Assembly (NCBI RefSeq): GCF_027497255.1
Contig: NZ_CP114903.1
Location: forward strand, 6,302,962 to 6,366,961
Length of the DNA stretch: 64,000 nt
Source: Micromonospora sp. WMMD882
GTDB lineage: Bacteria > Actinomycetota > Actinomycetes > Mycobacteriales > Micromonosporaceae
Direction of reading: 5' to 3'
Within the stretch, counting starts at the first letter, position 1, and each line of letters starts with the position of its first letter. The position numbers and the translations under genes were made by a program. Of this stretch, positions 55,705-62,928 are shown one piece after another. The notes beneath the pieces are model-generated. The model did no database searches. It was not told the DNA's origin and saw nothing but the letters and a program-made list of their open reading frames with translations.

Positions 55705-56273
55705 CCGCGGTCGCGCCCCCGCCGGGCGACCGCCCGGTGCTGTACGTGATCGTCTGCGGCTCGCCGCTGGCCGGGCGGGTGGACCGCCTGGTCGACCTCG
55801 CCCACCGGGACGGCTGGCAGGTCTGCGTCGTCGCCACGCCCGACGGGGCGAAGTTCGTGGACCGGGCCGCGCTGGCCCGGCTGACCGGTCATCCGGTACG
55901 GACCACCTACAAGCACCCGGGCGACCCGGACGTGCTGCCCCCGGCGGACGCCATGGTGGTCTGCCCGGCCACCGTCAACTCGGTCAACAAGTGGACGGCC
56001 GGGATCACCGACACGCTCGCCCTCGGGCTGCTGGTCGAGGCGCAGGGCCGGGGCACGCCGATCGTGGCGGTGCCGTTCACCAACACCGCGATGGCGGCGC
56101 ACCCGGCGTTCCGCGCCGGGCTGGACCGGCTGCGTGAGTGGGGCGTCACGGTGCTCTTCGGCGACGACGTGTACCCGCTGCACGCGCCCGGCACCGGTGA
56201 CCGCCACCTGGACGCCTTCCCCTGGCAGCTCGCCCTGCGCGCGCTGCCCGCCCGTCCGCTGCCCACCCGCTGA
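55701..56273 (+). CDS. flavoprotein (PPC decarboxylase/Dfp-like fold)
   Basis: 190 residues. VLYVIVCGSPLAGRVDRLVDLAHRDGWQVCVVATPDGAKFVD is the Rossmann-like opening of the HFCD flavoprotein family, and DAMVVCPATVNSVNKWTAGITDTLALGLL is the FMN-binding/active-site region. The catalytic His of true CoaC enzymes is not evident, so it is probably not CoaC itself. It is encoded in an ATGA overlap with the XRE regulator; XRE/flavoprotein pairs recur in actinomycetes, and a redox-signalling link is plausible but unproven. Confidence 0.85.
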   Translation: MTAVAPPPGDRPVLYVIVCGSPLAGRVDRLVDLAHRDGWQVCVVATPDGAKFVDRAALARLTGHPVRTTYKHPGDPDVLPPADAMVVCPATVNSVNKWTAGITDTLALGLLVEAQGRGTPIVAVPFTNTAMAAHPAFRAGLDRLREWGVTVLFGDDVYPLHAPGTGDRHLDAFPWQLALRALPARPLPTR

Positions 56274-56382
56274 CCCCCGCCGCGGGGGCGTCCGGACGCT
56301 CCCGCCCGCCGTCCGGACGCCCCCGCCCGCCGTCCGGCGGGACCGATGGGGCAGCCACCGATCCCGCCCACCCATCTGCTCA

Positions 56383-56460
56383 GACGCTTTGCTCTGCTCC
56401 CATCGACGCGCCACCCACCGGTTGTGGCCTGGCGCGTCGACAGGCGCAGAGCAAAGCGTC
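56383..56460. repeat. intergenic inverted-repeat element, copy B
   Basis: Outer arms GACGCTTTGCTCTGC (56383-56397) and GCAGAGCAAAGCGTC (56446-56460) are perfect 15-bp complements; inner arms TCGACGCGCCA and TGGCGCGTCGA are also perfect. It is the better-preserved sibling of the element at 22309-22377. Confidence 0.85.
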
Positions 56461-56739
56461 GGGTCTGGTGTGCCGGGACGTGTGGCCTACGGGCCCGGTC
56501 GACCCGGCCGAGCTACGGGTGGCGTGTCTGGTGTGCCGGGGTTGTGGAGGGAGCTGGCCGCGACGGCGGCCTGCGTTTCCGCAGGGGCGCCTCACGTTCG
56601 GCGGGTGAGCCCGGCTCCACGGCGATCGCGGCGCGCCACCGTGAGGACGGCGTTCCGGCGACCGGTGTTTCGTTTCGGTGATAACGGTGGAACGTTCGTG
56701 GAGGAAAGGCCGTTTTCCGGGAGACGAAGACGATCTTGG
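56461..56739. other. intergenic stretch without a clear gene
   Basis: No gene with a ribosome site or sensible codon bias. GGTCTGGTGTGCCGGG occurs near 56463 and a close copy near 56526. AT-richer DNA around 56668-56700 (TGTTTCGTTTCGGTGATAACGG) could hold a promoter. Confidence 0.45.
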
Positions 56740-56830
56740 CCCGCAGCCCGCAGCCCGCAGCCCGCAGCCCGCAGCCCGCAGCCGGCAGCCGGCAGCCGGC
56801 AGCCGGCAGCCGGCAGCCGGGAGTCGGGAG
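56740..56830. repeat. heptanucleotide tandem repeat, 13 units
   Basis: Six CCCGCAG units, then five CCGGCAG, one CCGGGAG and one TCGGGAG, in perfect 7-bp register. A period of 7 shifts frame in each unit, so it is non-coding. It lies about 135 bases upstream of the Nif3-like gene. Confidence 0.9.
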
Positions 56831-56966
56831 TCGGGGCCGGGGGCTGGCGGGGCGCAGGCGGGGTGCCCGTCGACCGTGGGCGGGACGTCCGCCGGGCGTC
56901 GTCCGGACGCTCCGGCGGGCCGGGTGTCACCGGCGGATCGGGCCGACGCCGGTAAGCTGGCCCGCC

Positions 56967-57950
56967 GTGAGCACAACCGGAAACCCGCCGCTGACGGTGG
57001 CCGACGTGGTGACCGCCCTGGAGCGGCGCTACCCGCCGTCCTGGGCCGAACAGTGGGACCGGGTGGGGCTGGTGCTCGGCGAGCCGACCGCCGAGGTCCG
57101 CCGGGTGGCCTGCGTGGTGGACGTGGTCCCGGAGACCGTCGCCGAGGCGCTCGCCGTCGGGGCCGACCTGATCGTCGCGCACCATCCGCTGCTGCTGCGG
57201 GGGGTCTCCTCGGTCGCGCCCACCACGTTCAAGGGGCGGATCGTGCACCAGCTCATCAAACGCGACGTCGCTCTGTACGTGGCGCACACCAACGCCGACG
57301 TGGCCCACCCGGGCGTCTCCGACGCGCTCGCCGCCCGGCTGGGCCTGACCGACCTGCGCCCGTTGCAGCCGGCCGCCCCGGGCAGCCCCGCGCACGGTGG
57401 CGGGCGGGGCATCGGCCGGATCGGCGAGCTGCCCGAGCCGACGACCCTGGCCGGGCTGACCCGGCACGTCGCCGCCGTGCTCCCGCCGACCGTCTGGGGG
57501 GTACGCGCGGCCGGCGACCCGGCCCGCGTCGTGCGCACCGTCGCGGTCACCGGCGGCTCCGGTGACGGTTTCCTCGCCGCCGCGACCGCCGCCGGAGTGG
57601 ACGCCTACCTCACCGCCGACCTGCGTCACCATTCGGCCGGCGAGCACCTCGCCGAGGGCGGGCCGGCGCTGCTGGACGCCGCGCACTGGGCCACCGAACG
57701 CCCCTGGCTGGACGACCTGGCCGAGCACCTGCGGGCCACCCTGGGCGTCGAGACGCACGTCTCCGACCTGGACACCGACCCGTGGACCGGGCACGCCGCC
57801 AGCCCCACCCCGCCACGGCCCGGCGACGGGTCCGCCCGGCGCCCCGCCCCGCACTCCGCCCCCGCCCCGCACTCCGCCCCGGACGACGACAAGCCGTGGA
57901 CGACGACCAAGCCGTGGACGACGACTAAGGAGCCCCGACGTGAAGGCTGA
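56967..57950 (+). CDS. Nif3-like dinuclear metal-centre protein
   Basis: 327 residues. LTVADVVTALERRYPPSWAEQWDRVGLVLGEP, LIVAHHPLLLRG (metal-ligand His pair), YVAHTNADVAHPGVSDALA and the C-terminal YLTADLRHHSAGEHLAEG match the Nif3/YqfO (GTP cyclohydrolase I type 2) family. No enzymatic role is established. The last ~45 residues are low-complexity with APHSAP and KPWTTT repeats. TAAGCT lies 8 bases before GTG 56967. It overlaps the next gene by 11 bases; the same three-gene order is Rv2230c-Rv2228c in M. tuberculosis, from memory. Confidence 0.9.
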   Translation: MSTTGNPPLTVADVVTALERRYPPSWAEQWDRVGLVLGEPTAEVRRVACVVDVVPETVAEALAVGADLIVAHHPLLLRGVSSVAPTTFKGRIVHQLIKRDVALYVAHTNADVAHPGVSDALAARLGLTDLRPLQPAAPGSPAHGGGRGIGRIGELPEPTTLAGLTRHVAAVLPPTVWGVRAAGDPARVVRTVAVTGGSGDGFLAAATAAGVDAYLTADLRHHSAGEHLAEGGPALLDAAHWATERPWLDDLAEHLRATLGVETHVSDLDTDPWTGHAASPTPPRPGDGSARRPAPHSAPAPHSAPDDDKPWTTTKPWTTTKEPRREG

Positions 57951-58677
57951 ACCGGCAGTGCAGCGCCGCCTGCTCGACCTCCAGGCCATCGACACCGCCC
58001 TGGCCCAGCTCGCCCACCGTCGTCGTACCCTGCCGGAACACGCCGAGCTGGACGCGCTGGCCCGGGAGTTGTCCGCGTTGGAGGACCAGCGGGTCCGGGC
58101 CCAGGTGGCGGTGGACGACCTGGACCGGGACATCGCCCGCCTGGAGAAGGACGTCGACCAGGTCCGCGCCCGTAAGACCCGTAACGAGGACCGGCTGGCC
58201 GCCGGCAGCGGCCCGGCCCGCGAGCTGGAGGCGCTCCAGCACGAGCTGGCCTCGTTGCAGCGGCGGCAGAGCGACCTGGAGGACGCCGAGCTGGAGCTGA
58301 TGGAGCAGCGGGAGGGCGCGCAGTCCGTACTCGACGGGATCGAGCAGCGGCTGACCGAGGCGCGCGACCGGCGCGCGGAGACCGAGCAGCGGCGCGACGG
58401 CACCCTCGCCGAGATCGCCAAGGAGGAGGAGTTCAAGCGCTCCGCCCGGCAGCCGCTCGCCGCCGACCTCCCCACCGACCTGGTCGTCCTCTACGACAAG
58501 ATCCGTGAGTCCACCGGGCTGGGCGCGGCGCTGCTGCGCGGCGGACGCTGCGGCGGCTGCCGGCTCGACCTGTCCGGGGCCGACCGGGCCCGGATCGCCA
58601 AGGCCGCGCCGGACGAGGTGGTGCGCTGCGAGGACTGCCGCCGGATCATGGTCCGCACGAACGAATCCGGCCTGTGA
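57940..58677 (+). CDS. coiled-coil protein with C-terminal zinc ribbon
   Basis: 245 residues. Residues ~5-180 form a long coiled coil (LSALEDQRVRAQVAVDDLDRDIARLEKDVDQVRARKTRNEDRL). The C-terminus has two CxxC pairs, GGRCGGCRLDL and VRCEDCRRIMV, forming a C4 zinc ribbon as in the zf-RING_7/CT398 family. It may bind nucleic acid. GTG 57940 is chosen for AAGGAG 8 bases upstream. It is flanked by overlapping Nif3-like and RNase H genes, an actinobacterial core operon. Confidence 0.9.
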   Translation: MKAEPAVQRRLLDLQAIDTALAQLAHRRRTLPEHAELDALARELSALEDQRVRAQVAVDDLDRDIARLEKDVDQVRARKTRNEDRLAAGSGPARELEALQHELASLQRRQSDLEDAELELMEQREGAQSVLDGIEQRLTEARDRRAETEQRRDGTLAEIAKEEEFKRSARQPLAADLPTDLVVLYDKIRESTGLGAALLRGGRCGGCRLDLSGADRARIAKAAPDEVVRCEDCRRIMVRTNESGL

Positions 58678-59996
58678 GCCTGGCCAGCGTCGTCGTCGAG
58701 GCCGACGGGGGCTCCCGGGGCAACCCGGGCCCGGCCGGCTACGGCGCGGTGGTCCGGGAAGCCGACACCGGTGAGGTGCTGCTCGAACGCGCCGAGGCGA
58801 TCGGCACCGCCACCAACAACGTCGCCGAGTACCGGGGGCTGATCGCCGGGCTCGCCGCCGCCGCCGAGCTGGGCGCGTCCCGGGTCGAGGCGAAGATGGA
58901 CTCCAAGCTGGTCGTCGAGCAGATGTGCGGCCGGTGGCAGATCAAGAACCCGGGGCTGCGTCCGCTGGCCGCCGAGGCCGCCGCGCTGGTCCGCCGGTTC
59001 GACGCGGTGACCTTCACCTGGATTCCCCGGGAACGCAACCGGCACGCCGACGCGCTGGCCAACGCGGCGATGGACGCCGCCGCCGGCCGTACCCCGAAAC
59101 GGTCGGTCGTCGAGCCGCCGCGGATCGTGGAGCCGCCGCGCGAGCTGGCCGCCCCCGACTCGCCGGCCCGCGCCGCCGCCCGGGAGGCCGCCGCCCGCGC
59201 CACCGCCGGCCGGACCGCCACCAGCGCCGACCCGGCCGCCGCGCCCACCGGCCCGGCCCCGGTCGCCGCGCCGACCGCGCCCGGTCCGACCGACGCCGCG
59301 CCGACCGCGCCGGGTCCGGCGGCGACCGGCGCCGACCCGACGACCGGGTCGGCCTCCTGGGAGCCGCGCGCCGCCGCCGAGGCGACCCGGCTGATCCTGG
59401 TCCGGCACGGCCAGACCGAGTGGACCGCGCAGCGCCGCTACTCCGGCCGGGGCGACGTGCCGCTGTCGCCGCGCGGCCGGGAGCAGGCGCGGGCCACCGC
59501 CGCGCGGGTGGCCGCCCTCGCCCCGGCCGTCGCGGCCGTGGTCAGCTCACCGCTGTCCCGGTGTACGGCCACCGCCCGGCCGATCGCCGCCGCGCTCGGC
59601 GGCGTCCCGCTGCGTACCTCCGACGACCTGGTCGAATGTGACTTCGGGGCCTGGGAGGGGCGCACCTTCGCCGAGGTACGCCAGGAGTGGCCGGGCGAGC
59701 TGGACGCCTGGCTGGCCTCCCCGGCGGTGGCCCCGCCGGACGGGGAGTCGTTCGTCGACGTGGCCGCCCGGGTCGGCCGGGCCCGGGACGCGCTGCTGGC
59801 CGGGCACCCCGGGCAGACCGTGGTGGTGGTCTCGCACGTCTCCCCGATCAAGCTGCTGCTGCGGGACGCGCTGGCCGCCGGGGACGCCTTCCTGCACCGC
59901 CTCTACCTGGACCCGGCCGGCATCTGCGTGCTGGACGTCTGGCCGGACGGCGGGGTGGCCGTCCGCTCCGTCAACGACACCGCCCACCTGACGTAG
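58674..59996 (+). CDS. bifunctional RNase H / histidine acid phosphatase
   Basis: 440 residues. Residues 1-~140 are a type I RNase HI: VVVEADGGSRGNPGPAGYGAVV (first Asp), NNVAEYRGLIAGL (Glu), KMDSKLVVEQMCGRWQIK (Asp) and RERNRHADALANAAM (last Asp). An Ala/Pro-rich linker (~155-240) leads to a histidine phosphatase with LILVRHGQTEWT, SSPLSRCTATARPIAAALGG, ECDFGAWEGRTF and VVVVSHVSPIKLLL. The fusion matches M. tuberculosis Rv2228c, which removes RNA from RNA:DNA hybrids and has a CobC-like phosphatase. GTG 58674 overlaps the previous stop by 4 bases. Confidence 0.94.
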   Translation: MSLASVVVEADGGSRGNPGPAGYGAVVREADTGEVLLERAEAIGTATNNVAEYRGLIAGLAAAAELGASRVEAKMDSKLVVEQMCGRWQIKNPGLRPLAAEAAALVRRFDAVTFTWIPRERNRHADALANAAMDAAAGRTPKRSVVEPPRIVEPPRELAAPDSPARAAAREAAARATAGRTATSADPAAAPTGPAPVAAPTAPGPTDAAPTAPGPAATGADPTTGSASWEPRAAAEATRLILVRHGQTEWTAQRRYSGRGDVPLSPRGREQARATAARVAALAPAVAAVVSSPLSRCTATARPIAAALGGVPLRTSDDLVECDFGAWEGRTFAEVRQEWPGELDAWLASPAVAPPDGESFVDVAARVGRARDALLAGHPGQTVVVVSHVSPIKLLLRDALAAGDAFLHRLYLDPAGICVLDVWPDGGVAVRSVNDTAHLT

Positions 59997-60143
59997 CCGT
60001 GCCCCCGCCCGCGCCGGGTGACGCCGCTCGGCGCAGGCGGGACGCCGCTGAGCGCAGAGATCCACAATGGTGGGTGACGCCGGTCACCGCGTCGATAACC
60101 TCCGGGCTGTTGCTGTCCGTCACGACCTTCCGGAGGTGGGCGC

Positions 60144-60386
60144 ATGGCCGGGACCGGACCGGAGCCGCCGACCACGACGCGTTCCCGGGGCAGGGACCAC
60201 AGCCCCTGGAACTGGCTGCTCCTCGTGCCGATCGTGGTGCCGTTGATCCCGGCGCTGTTCAACAGTGACGCGCCCCGGATCCTCGGCTTCCCGCGCTTCT
60301 ACTGGCTTCAGCTGGCGTACATCCTGCTGGGCGTCGGCACCACGACGCTCGTCTACCAAATGACCAAGCGGCGGGGTGGTCGCTGA
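60144..60386 (+). CDS. DUF3311 small membrane protein
   Basis: 80 residues with two membrane helices (WNWLLLVPIVVPLIPALFN and LQLAYILLGVGTTTLVYQM) and a basic end KRRGGR. The DUF3311 family accompanies sodium:solute symporters, and here the stop codon overlaps the symporter start (TGATG). It is probably an accessory subunit, as YhdT is for PanF. Confidence 0.87.
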   Translation: MAGTGPEPPTTTRSRGRDHSPWNWLLLVPIVVPLIPALFNSDAPRILGFPRFYWLQLAYILLGVGTTTLVYQMTKRRGGR

Positions 60387-62047
60387 TGTGGCGGGACAAC
60401 CTCACCGAGATCGTCATCTTCACCGTGCTGTTCCTGCTGGTCAGCGCGATGGGTTTCGTCGCCGCCCGGTGGCGGGCCCCGAAGGACATGGCCCACCTGG
60501 ACGAGTGGGGGCTGGGCGGGCGCAGCTTCGGCGGCTGGATCACCTGGTTCCTGATCGGCGGGGACCTCTACACCGCGTACACGTTCGTGGCGGTGCCGGC
60601 CCTGGTGTTCGGGGCCGGCGCGGCCGGGTTCTTCGCCGTGCCGTACACGATCGTGGTCTATCCGCTGGTGTTCCTGGTGCTGGTCCGGCTCTGGTCGGTG
60701 TCGCACCGGCACGGCTTCGTCACCCCGGCCGACTTCGTCCGTAAGCGCTTCGACTCGCCGGTGCTCGCCCTGATCATCGCGATCACCGGGATCGTCGCCA
60801 CTATGCCGTACATCGCGTTGCAGCTCGTCGGCATCGAGGCGGTGCTCAAGACGATGGGGGTCACCGGGGAGAGCACCCTGGCCCGGCACCTGCCGATCAT
60901 CGTTGCGTTCGCCATCCTCGCCGCCTACACGTACCAGTCGGGGCTGCGCGCGCCCGCGCTGATCGCGTTCGTCAAGGACACCCTGATCTACGTCGTCATC
61001 CTGGTCGTGGTGCTCTGGCTGCCGCAGAAGCTGGGCGGCTGGGGTGAGATCTTCGACGCCGCCGACGCCAAGTTCGCCGCCTCGGCCAACCCCAACGACG
61101 GGATCCTGCTGACCGCCAACAACCAGCTCCAGTACGTCACCCTGGCGTTCGGCTCGGCGCTGGCGCTGTTCCTCTACCCGCACAGCCTCACCGGCGTGCT
61201 GGCCAGCCGGAACCGGGACGTGATCAAGCGGAACATGTCGGCGCTGCCTGCGTACAGCCTGCTGCTCGGGCTGATCGCGCTGCTCGGGTTCATGGCCATC
61301 GCGGCCGACGTGACGCCGCTGCCCGGCGCGAGGGAGGGCACGGTCGACAGCAACACCGTCGTGCCCGTGCTGTTCGACCAGCAGTTCCCGGCCTGGTTCA
61401 CCGGCGTGGCGTACGCGGCCATCGGCATCGGCGCGCTCGTCCCGGCGGCGATCATGTCGATCGCGGCGGCGAACCTGTTCACCCGCAACATCTACAAGGA
61501 GTACCTGCGCCGGGACGCCAGCCCCGCCCAGGAGGCCACCGTATCGAAGGTCACCTCGCTGGTGGTGAAGGTCGGCGCGGTCGCCTGCATCGTCTTCCTC
61601 GACCCGCAGTTCTCCATCGACCTGCAACTCATCGGCGGCGTGATCATCCTCCAGACGTTGCCGGCGGTGGCGCTGGGCCTCTACACCCGCTGGTTCCACC
61701 GGGGCGCGCTGATCGCCGGCTGGGCCGCCGGCATGGGGTTGGGCATGTGGATGCTCTACCAGATCCCCAACCCGGCGAACGGGCGGAAGCACTTCGGCGG
61801 CTCGGCGTTCCCGCTCTCCGAGTTCGGCGTCGACACCAAGAAGACCATCTACGTCGGGATCGTGGCGGTGCTGGTCAACCTGGTCGTCGCCGCGCTCGTC
61901 ACCCTCGCGCTGCGGGCCGCGAAGGTCGACGAGGGCGTCGACGGCACCGAGCCGGACGACTACTTCGCCGACGAGGGCGACCCCCGGGTCGACCCCCTCC
62001 CCGAGCTGACGCCCGACCCGGTCGACCCTCAGCGCAGCGCGCGGTAG
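60386..62047 (+). CDS. sodium:solute symporter family permease (MctP-like)
   Basis: 553 residues with about 13 membrane helices. EWGLGGRSFGGWITWFLIGGDLYTAYTF is the SSS signature near residues 40-65; HGFVTPADFVRKRFDSPVLAL, YPHSLTGVLASRNRDVIKRN and ALVPAAIMSIAAANLFTRNIYKEY also match monocarboxylate or amino-acid transporters of this family. It imports a small organic solute with sodium or proton. The substrate is undetermined. Its last 19 bases overlap the convergent TSUP gene. Confidence 0.92.
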   Translation: MWRDNLTEIVIFTVLFLLVSAMGFVAARWRAPKDMAHLDEWGLGGRSFGGWITWFLIGGDLYTAYTFVAVPALVFGAGAAGFFAVPYTIVVYPLVFLVLVRLWSVSHRHGFVTPADFVRKRFDSPVLALIIAITGIVATMPYIALQLVGIEAVLKTMGVTGESTLARHLPIIVAFAILAAYTYQSGLRAPALIAFVKDTLIYVVILVVVLWLPQKLGGWGEIFDAADAKFAASANPNDGILLTANNQLQYVTLAFGSALALFLYPHSLTGVLASRNRDVIKRNMSALPAYSLLLGLIALLGFMAIAADVTPLPGAREGTVDSNTVVPVLFDQQFPAWFTGVAYAAIGIGALVPAAIMSIAAANLFTRNIYKEYLRRDASPAQEATVSKVTSLVVKVGAVACIVFLDPQFSIDLQLIGGVIILQTLPAVALGLYTRWFHRGALIAGWAAGMGLGMWMLYQIPNPANGRKHFGGSAFPLSEFGVDTKKTIYVGIVAVLVNLVVAALVTLALRAAKVDEGVDGTEPDDYFADEGDPRVDPLPELTPDPVDPQRSAR

Positions 62048-62790
62048 AGCAGGTAGCCGCCGATCACCGTGCCGAAGACCACGATCAGGGTCCTCAGCGC
62101 CACCGCCGGCAGCCGGCGCACCAGCCGCGCGCCCGCGTACCCGCCGACCAGGGTGGCCGGGGCGACCACCGCCACGGCCACCCAGTCGACCGGCCCGAAC
62201 ACCGCGAAGACCACCAGCGTGGTCACCCCGACCACCGCCGAGAGCAGGTTCTTCAACGCCGTCACCCGCACCAGCGGGTCGTCACGTACCAGCGCCAGTC
62301 CGGCGACCAGCATCACCCCGAGCGCCGCGCCGAAGTACCCCCCGTACACCGAGCCGACCAGCACCATCGCCTGGAGGGTGACCACCCGGCGGCGCAGCCC
62401 CACGTCGCGCGGATGCCCGACCAGCCGGCGCAGCGGCCCCTGGAACGCCAGCACCGCCGTCGCGCCCAGCACCAGGAACGGCACCACCAGCTCGAACGCC
62501 CGCGCCGGGGTGTTCAACAGCAGCAGCGTCCCGCCCACCGTGCCCAGCGCGGCGGTCGGGACCAGCGCCACCACCGTCCGCCGGGGCGGCAGGTCCCGCC
62601 AGCTCCCCGCCACGCTGGCCAGGTAGCCGGGGGCGACGGCCACCGAGTTGGAGACGTTCGCCGGCACCGGCGGCAGCCCGGCCGCGAGCAACGCCGGGAA
62701 CGTGATCAGGGACCCGCCGCCGGCCGCCGCGTTGACCATGCCCGCGGCCAGACCGGCCGCGAGCAGCAGCAGAACAGCGGAAACGTCCAT
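62029..62790 (-). CDS. TSUP/TauE-SafE family membrane permease
   Basis: 253 residues with about eight helices. The duplicated TSUP signature is seen: AAGLAAGMVNAAAGGGSLITFPALLAAG at the N-terminus and VYGGYFGAALGVMLVAGLAL in the second half, with GGYAGARLVRRLPAVALRTLIVVFG. Members export sulfite, sulfonates or other organic anions. It is transcribed toward the symporter gene, and their 3' ends overlap by 19 bases with no room for a separate terminator. Confidence 0.9.
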   Translation of the reverse strand: MDVSAVLLLLAAGLAAGMVNAAAGGGSLITFPALLAAGLPPVPANVSNSVAVAPGYLASVAGSWRDLPPRRTVVALVPTAALGTVGGTLLLLNTPARAFELVVPFLVLGATAVLAFQGPLRRLVGHPRDVGLRRRVVTLQAMVLVGSVYGGYFGAALGVMLVAGLALVRDDPLVRVTALKNLLSAVVGVTTLVVFAVFGPVDWVAVAVVAPATLVGGYAGARLVRRLPAVALRTLIVVFGTVIGGYLLYRALR

Positions 62791-62928
62791 GATCTGCCGA
62801 GCCTACCCAGGCTGCCGCCCGGCGCCCCGGCGCCCGCCGCCCACCCGACGACCCCGCACGGCGGGCCGCAGCCGCGAACGATCCGCCCGGTGCGCGCTTC
62901 GGCGGCGTGGAAACGGGAAGAGCCCGGC

